A stretch of DNA of 24,439 nt from Bacillota bacterium (GTDB lineage Bacteria > Bacillota > Clostridia > Acetivibrionales > DSM-1351): contig JAEZRV010000058.1 in the NCBI GenBank assembly GCA_023444055.1, positions 1 through 24,439 on the forward strand, given 5' to 3'. Positions within the stretch are counted from its first letter, which is position 1, and each line of letters begins with the position of its first letter. The notes beneath the pieces are model-generated. The model was not told the origin of the DNA, searched no databases, and saw only the letters and a list, made by a program, of their open reading frames with translations. Below, piece by piece: positions 23,822 to 24,439 of the stretch. The position numbers and the translations under genes were made by a program.

Positions 23822-24145
23822 ATGCAAAAAATAGTAAAACTCAGAGATGTTTTGTTAAATCTTGATGACTTTGAACGTAGAGATGCATTATTTATGGTAA
23901 GAAATGAGGAATGGGGGTTAAACACGAAATGTGCAGTTCTTGACCCTGATGATGTAGAAGATGATGCAGATGAAGAACCAAGATTTGCAATGGATAATAA
24001 TTTGAAACATGTGTTAAATATGCGGGATATAAGAGGAATCGTAATGAATGCATATGAGCAAAAAAGTAATTGTACTGGGAATGATTTGTTAGAAGCATTT
24101 TTGTATTATTATAAGAATGACGCTTTCATTGAATTTTCAGATTGA
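23822..24145 (+). CDS. Probable immunity protein for the orphan WHH toxin
   Basis: 107 residues from ATG at 23822, with AAAGGAG upstream; the in-frame TTG at 23801 precedes that site and is unlikely. Cytoplasmic and acidic, with a very acidic segment DPDDVEDDADEEP in the middle and a helical C-terminal half. It begins 39 bases after the orphan toxin stop. It resembles small uncharacterised proteins found beside RHS tips, but I cannot name its family with certainty. Unlike the toxin frame it has a good start and ribosome site, so it can be translated if transcribed, which would protect against siblings carrying the WHH tip. Confidence 0.65.
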   Translation: MQKIVKLRDVLLNLDDFERRDALFMVRNEEWGLNTKCAVLDPDDVEDDADEEPRFAMDNNLKHVLNMRDIRGIVMNAYEQKSNCTGNDLLEAFLYYYKNDAFIEFSD

Positions 24146-24162
24146 GAAACACCTTGTTCAAA

Positions 24163-24190
24163 AAAGGGTAGGTGTAACAGCCTGCCCTTT
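24163..24190 (+). terminator. Rho-independent terminator closing the orphan cassette
   Basis: A 10-bp stem AAAGGGTAGG/CCTGCCCTTT (one G-U), 8-base loop and a T-rich tail (AATTTTATT). It lies 18 bases after the immunity stop. Confidence 0.8.
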
Positions 24191-24312
24191 AATTTTATTG
24201 CGAAGTAGACATAAAATAACAATAGAGAACCTATGTCCTTGTTAATCTTTTTCAAATGCCTGTATATAGCCTCTACAGATTATCATGACCACCTACCGAC
24301 ACATTTGCGCTC

Positions 24313-24439
24313 ATGATGCATTTAACTACGTAACTGATACATTCAATTATGGTTACGATACATATCGTGAATTTGATAATTCATATGATATAATTGGTGA
24401 TATAGGAAGATATTCTGATGATCAACTTGGTATACAGTA
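24313..24439 (+). repeat. Second copy of the RHS pre-tip segment (cassette 2, cut by window end)
   Basis: 127 bases matching 20826-20952 with one mismatch (24409). It codes the last heptads (DAFNYVTDTFNYGYDTYREF) and the linker to LGIQY, in frame and without start codon or ribosome site. By analogy with copy 1, a second orphan tip and immunity gene should follow beyond the window. Confidence 0.95.

Noticed and set aside
24313..24335. Short frame starting at the ATGATG of cassette 2.
   Set aside because: It stops after six codons; the meaningful frame is the one shared with the RHS gene and has no start.

Overview
This window reads as a chromosomal stretch of a low-GC, Gram-positive anaerobe, most likely class Clostridia. 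The reasons are AT-rich codon use, strong GGAGG-type ribosome binding sites, several TTG and GTG starts, lipoprotein and Sec signals without outer-membrane features, clostridial-type zinc-ribbon and FN3/RHS surface proteins, and a group II intron maturase remnant. No ribosomal or housekeeping marker is present, so a genus cannot be given. All genes run on the + strand. The dominant theme is inter-bacterial toxins (polymorphic toxins), each followed by its own immunity gene.

Left part (1-8.5 kb). The window opens inside the 3' end of a large toxin gene whose tip is a colicin E-type HNH DNase, followed by an Im9-like immunity gene and a terminator. Next comes a tight run of genes, probably one operon, without an internal terminator: a double zinc-ribbon protein, an iron-type ABC importer (lipoprotein binding protein, two-domain permease, ATPase), a membrane-anchored beta-propeller of the two-component-regulator type, and an unusual 586-residue protein. 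That protein has about eight membrane spans, then a pre-toxin domain, then an EndoU-type RNase domain. A small helical candidate immunity protein follows. Several of these genes overlap, which suggests translational coupling.

Middle (8.5-21.9 kb). A decayed group II intron RT/maturase end and a strong terminator separate the first operon from a second surface cluster. This cluster holds a secreted six-FN3 protein, a secreted Cys/His repeat protein (14 copies of a 22-residue H-C-C-C unit), and a 2826-residue secreted protein. The large protein combines a subtilisin-like protease, RHS/YD repeats, an RHS core, 24 heptapeptide repeats and an HNH-like toxin tip. A SUKH (SMI1/KNR4) immunity gene follows it.

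Right part (21.9-24.4 kb). After a long hairpin comes a two-gene unit resembling a small antitoxin plus a PemK/MazF-like protein. Then there is a start-less 'orphan' toxin tip (WHH-type HNH nuclease) with its own immunity gene. It is preceded by a perfect 72-bp copy of the DNA just upstream of the toxin tip in the RHS gene. At the right edge a second copy begins (126 of 127 bases identical to the RHS gene, including the last heptads), so an array of replaceable tip/immunity cassettes probably continues outside the window. In-frame homologous recombination through these repeats would swap the toxin of the RHS protein. All functional calls are from reading the sequence and from knowledge of the families; no database search was run.
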